The notes under the pieces were generated by a model. It was given only the letters and a program-made list of their open reading frames with translations, ran no database searches and was not told the DNA's origin. 64,000 nucleotides of DNA, taken from positions 125,310 to 189,309 of the forward strand of contig CANLEM010000007.1 in NCBI GenBank assembly GCA_947489685.1. The letters run 5' to 3'. Position 1 is the first letter of the stretch. Each line of letters begins with the position of its first letter. Of the stretch, positions 62,301 to 64,000 are shown piece by piece. The position numbers and the translations under genes were made by a program. The stretch comes from an uncultured Aquimarina sp. Lineage in GTDB: Bacteria; Bacteroidota; Bacteroidia; Flavobacteriales; Flavobacteriaceae.

Positions 62301-64000
62301 CTATTGTATGTGAAAGTATACCAACACCTTTTACTATTACGGTTAATAATTCTTCAATTGGTGCTGCAACACCTTCAAACCCCACCACCTGTAGTGGGGC
62401 AGATGGATTCATTATGCTTAGCAGTTTACTTGTATCCACGTTGTATGACAATTTAACCTATTTAGATGATGGAACTCTCGTCAACCACGGTAGTTTTACT
62501 TCTGACGCAAGTGGTGAATATCAGTTTTCAGGACTTGATGCGGGTTCTTATTCTGATATAATTGTAACATTAAATGGATGTGATTCAAATGCTGAAGAAG
62601 TAATACTTAGTGATCCAGGAAGTCCGATTATAGCAGAAGGAACTCATACAAATCCTACAAGTTGCGTTACTCCTAATGGAATCATCGTAATTACTGGAGT
62701 AGTGATGGGTATTTATGACGTTGATTTTTCATTAAATGGAACTCCGCAACCAACTCAAAATCTTAATGCCACTCCAAGTGGAATAGCAATCACAGGATTA
62801 AATGACGGAGAGTATACGAATATTTCGATTACTGATGGGAGTGGTTGTAAATCGAATACGATAGCAGGGTCAATAATCTTGGTAAATTCTAGTAGCCCTA
62901 CAATTACTTTAGGAAATAGCCCTACGGTAAGTGCAGGAACTACAGTTACTAATTTACCGTATACATCAATAACAAATTCACCGGATCAATATACAATTGA
63001 TTATGATGCAATTGCTAATACTGCAGGTTTTGCAGATGTTAGTACAGCAATAGCACTACCATTGTCACCAATTACTTTAGCAGTTCCATCTGGAGCTCCA
63101 ACGGGAGTTTATAACGGGACCATAACAGTCATTAATTCAGGTACAGGATGTTCTTCTTTACCAGTGCCGTTTACCGTTACCATAGATTCTGGCCCTACTT
63201 GTACAATATCGTTAACATCGGGAGTGGGAACAGATAATCAAACCGTTTGTGTTAATACGGCATTTACAAATATTACTTATTCGACAACAGGAGTAATAGG
63301 AGCTACCTTTACTGGTTTACCGGCAGGTGTTACTGGTTCGTGGTTGGCAGATGTAGTTACGATTAGTGGAACACCAACTACAAATACAGGCTCACCATTT
63401 AATTATACGATAACATTAACAGGTACGTGTGGAGGATTAGATGTTATGGGAAGTATCACAGTAGATCCTACCAGTGTAGGAGGCAGTGTGGCGGGCAGTA
63501 CCAATGTATGTACAGGCACCAACAGTACTCTCTTAACCGTAAGCGGAATCACTGGATTGGTACTTCGTTGGGAAAGTTCTACAGATAACTTTGCTACAGA
63601 TATTGATATTGCCAATACGACTACAAGTTTAACCTCGACTAATTTAACCACCACCACGCAGTACCGTGCAGTGGTTCAAAGTGGTACTTGTGCTGAAGTT
63701 GTTTCAGCTGTGGCTACCATTACTGTAAATGCATTACCAATCGCCACACCAATTACTGGTCCTACCGAGGTATGTATAGGAAGTACGATAGATTTAACCG
63801 AAGGTACTACCGGTACTATTGTTTGGAGTTCATCGGATACCGGAGTAGCCACTATAGATGGTTCAGGGGTTGTTACTGGTGTAAGTGTAGGAACTACTGA
63901 TATCACCTATACAGTTGAAGATGCTAATGGATGTGTTTCAACTTCTTCGGCTACATATACGATTACTGTAAACGCCTTACCAATTGCCGCACCAATTACT
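59390..64000 (+). CDS. Giant secreted Ig-like repeat protein, 3' end outside window
   Basis: The frame opens at ATG 59390 and is continuous for 1537 codons to the window edge. A 32-residue signal peptide ends AKAQ. An N-terminal domain (about 35-290) with FDPAALGQPVLDSNGDGYTS and DTDQKFGFTGPNADPN resembles the start of large T9SS-type gliding/adhesion proteins. Several Ig-like modules follow, with the pattern G-D-T-x-I/V-SGT...I-Y-I-(N/D)-D...GG-x-WS-(F/I)-T. SprB-like segments NPTSC.TPNGIIVITGV and Big-type Ig repeats come next. The last visible 81-residue unit begins to repeat at 63962. It is probably a surface adhesin. Confidence 0.85.
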   Translation, partial: MKNYYYFNQLNIKVFVIFKLSLLLCVINAKAQTKGLIFDPAALGQPVLDSNGDGYTSTTIAGFMSDDEAESEIPFVGFPSSGTEPDSDLQPGPSCGFTDLVVSDTNNTVYTYLDGSDNLLFRFRLGGTASNSKGYSILIDTDQKFGFTGPNADPNAVSGNPGFEIEIVLRTNFGVGLYNVDGTTSGIEIGDATIDRPYADFAQKSIALSEICGDDDYFYDFYIPFADITAAFPGITTSTPLRMVGTTVINPGPAIGGNPSDLGGIDDQLGIDDDLFEEIIDVFPPTPPTDIDDGILPRAECPSIDTLTVGATTISGTSAEVDGAAIEVFKDSGSGPVSIGTTTVLAGVWTLTPITATVEGDIFTATVLVDEATAIATGTNEKSESSSDCNIITIFGSCSPPVASENISDYTLSNRGLCTTVTNNAIGGARIRVYVDGVLQTPGTGSSNYVGGEVFADAGGTWNWKCNNNSSCGSGGPNCGFPTSGVIQVTQQEPGKCESQRVTLCDGINFSTAPTYLPANVVEGDTTISGTATAGAEIIIYINDIDQGVNGITTVTGGNWSFTVADLTNASIFRGDIITVVASEPNLCSSETSITVGGQSPTPIIQGEYCAPSGGSITSVSGISSEVGATINLYTSSTSPVTIGTPVGSAIVPTNGSWTITGISVAEGDFMAVTATNVGDTESDLSNEVQVLSQTTDSVTINATPLQEGDSTVSGTTTTPDGSVVFLYIDDTIIDGFTAIASGGMWSITGLDMASAGFDVLYAGGVVGVTVQNGVLCESDLVTGPTIGCKFPINQIFNATSTTTICAGQTIDFEITSTENLVIYELVDQAGNGIGPAALGDGSAISLTTFGLSTIVTSASVKAQRIGGVLCESILIPAIDVTVNVLPEISLTSNALEICDGDTSVDLEYSVTANGPPISYSIDFDATANTDGFTDIVDDTNFASPITISIPSGAVAGTTYSGVFTIKNTSSIVCESIPTPFTITVNNSSIGAATPSNPTTCSGADGFIMLSSLLVSTLYDNLTYLDDGTLVNHGSFTSDASGEYQFSGLDAGSYSDIIVTLNGCDSNAEEVILSDPGSPIIAEGTHTNPTSCVTPNGIIVITGVVMGIYDVDFSLNGTPQPTQNLNATPSGIAITGLNDGEYTNISITDGSGCKSNTIAGSIILVNSSSPTITLGNSPTVSAGTTVTNLPYTSITNSPDQYTIDYDAIANTAGFADVSTAIALPLSPITLAVPSGAPTGVYNGTITVINSGTGCSSLPVPFTVTIDSGPTCTISLTSGVGTDNQTVCVNTAFTNITYSTTGVIGATFTGLPAGVTGSWLADVVTISGTPTTNTGSPFNYTITLTGTCGGLDVMGSITVDPTSVGGSVAGSTNVCTGTNSTLLTVSGITGLVLRWESSTDNFATDIDIANTTTSLTSTNLTTTTQYRAVVQSGTCAEVVSAVATITVNALPIATPITGPTEVCIGSTIDLTEGTTGTIVWSSSDTGVATIDGSGVVTGVSVGTTDITYTVEDANGCVSTSSATYTITVNALPIAAPIT

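Noticed and set aside
60190..63906. Several minus-strand frames under the giant Ig-like gene
   Set aside because: Val/Pro/Thr-rich shadows of a Thr/Gly-rich gene that is open for 1537 codons on the plus strand.

Overview
The window is a chromosomal segment from a marine-type member of the Flavobacteriaceae (phylum Bacteroidota). An Aquimarina-like genus is my best guess, but that is inference. The support is low G+C DNA, the Bacteroidota -7 promoter element TAnnTTTG before many genes, start codons mostly without Shine-Dalgarno sequences, a Rho factor with a long disordered insertion, FecI/FecR/TonB-receptor signalling, DUF3667, DUF1599 and DUF4293 proteins, both type II and type III glutamine synthetases, and a Bacteroidota-style curli locus.

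Layout. 1-4.4 kb: a cut CpeT-like lipoprotein, an NAD(P)-binding DUF2867 protein, argS and an acetyltransferase. 4.4-9.2 kb: ECF sigma factor, FecR anti-sigma and TonB-dependent transducer on the minus strand, with a divergent lipoprotein. 9.3-30.4 kb: mostly housekeeping genes (four-domain fasciclin lipoprotein, ffh, folD, SH3 protein, msrA, rho, truA, an MsbA-like exporter, cdaA with two DUF3667 genes, folP, DUF1599, a DoxX-like protein, a lone ABC permease, tpiA, prmA, clpS). 30.9-38.4 kb: a HEIGH-type metalloprotease lipoprotein, then a TetR-controlled ABC / HlyD / TolC tripartite exporter whose ATPase domain has lost several catalytic motifs, then a DUF6503 lipoprotein. 38.4-40.2 kb: a gene-poor island at a tRNA-Arg(ACG) gene. 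It is bounded by about 129-bp direct repeats that end in the tRNA 3' end, and it carries a 53-residue double-glycine-leader peptide gene and an interrupted reading frame. 40.2-44.1 kb: apt, a small conserved 50-residue gene, and a BlaI/BlaR1-like pair with a related secreted protein and an array of operator-like palindromes. 44.1-48.6 kb: a Ca/Na exchanger and divergent glutamine synthetases. 48.9-55.4 kb: a complete curli system (giant curlin, minor curlin, CsgE, CsgF, CsgG and a beta-propeller-like lipoprotein). 55.5-59.1 kb: purM, a variant MsrA, two small hypotheticals and prfA. 59.4 kb to the end: the first 1537 codons of a giant secreted Ig-like repeat protein that runs off the window.

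The most unusual items are in the curli locus and the tRNA island. CsgE appears fused to an N-terminal CsgH-like domain, and CsgG carries a C-terminal predicted outer-membrane beta-barrel plus a basic tail. The giant curlin is built from super-repeats, and a strong hairpin separates it from the minor curlin gene. The island combines a RiPP/bacteriocin-like precursor, three copies of the tRNA 3' end, and a tRNA with a compensatory A19-U56 tertiary pair.

All functional names come from reading translated sequence and recognising motifs. No database search was run.
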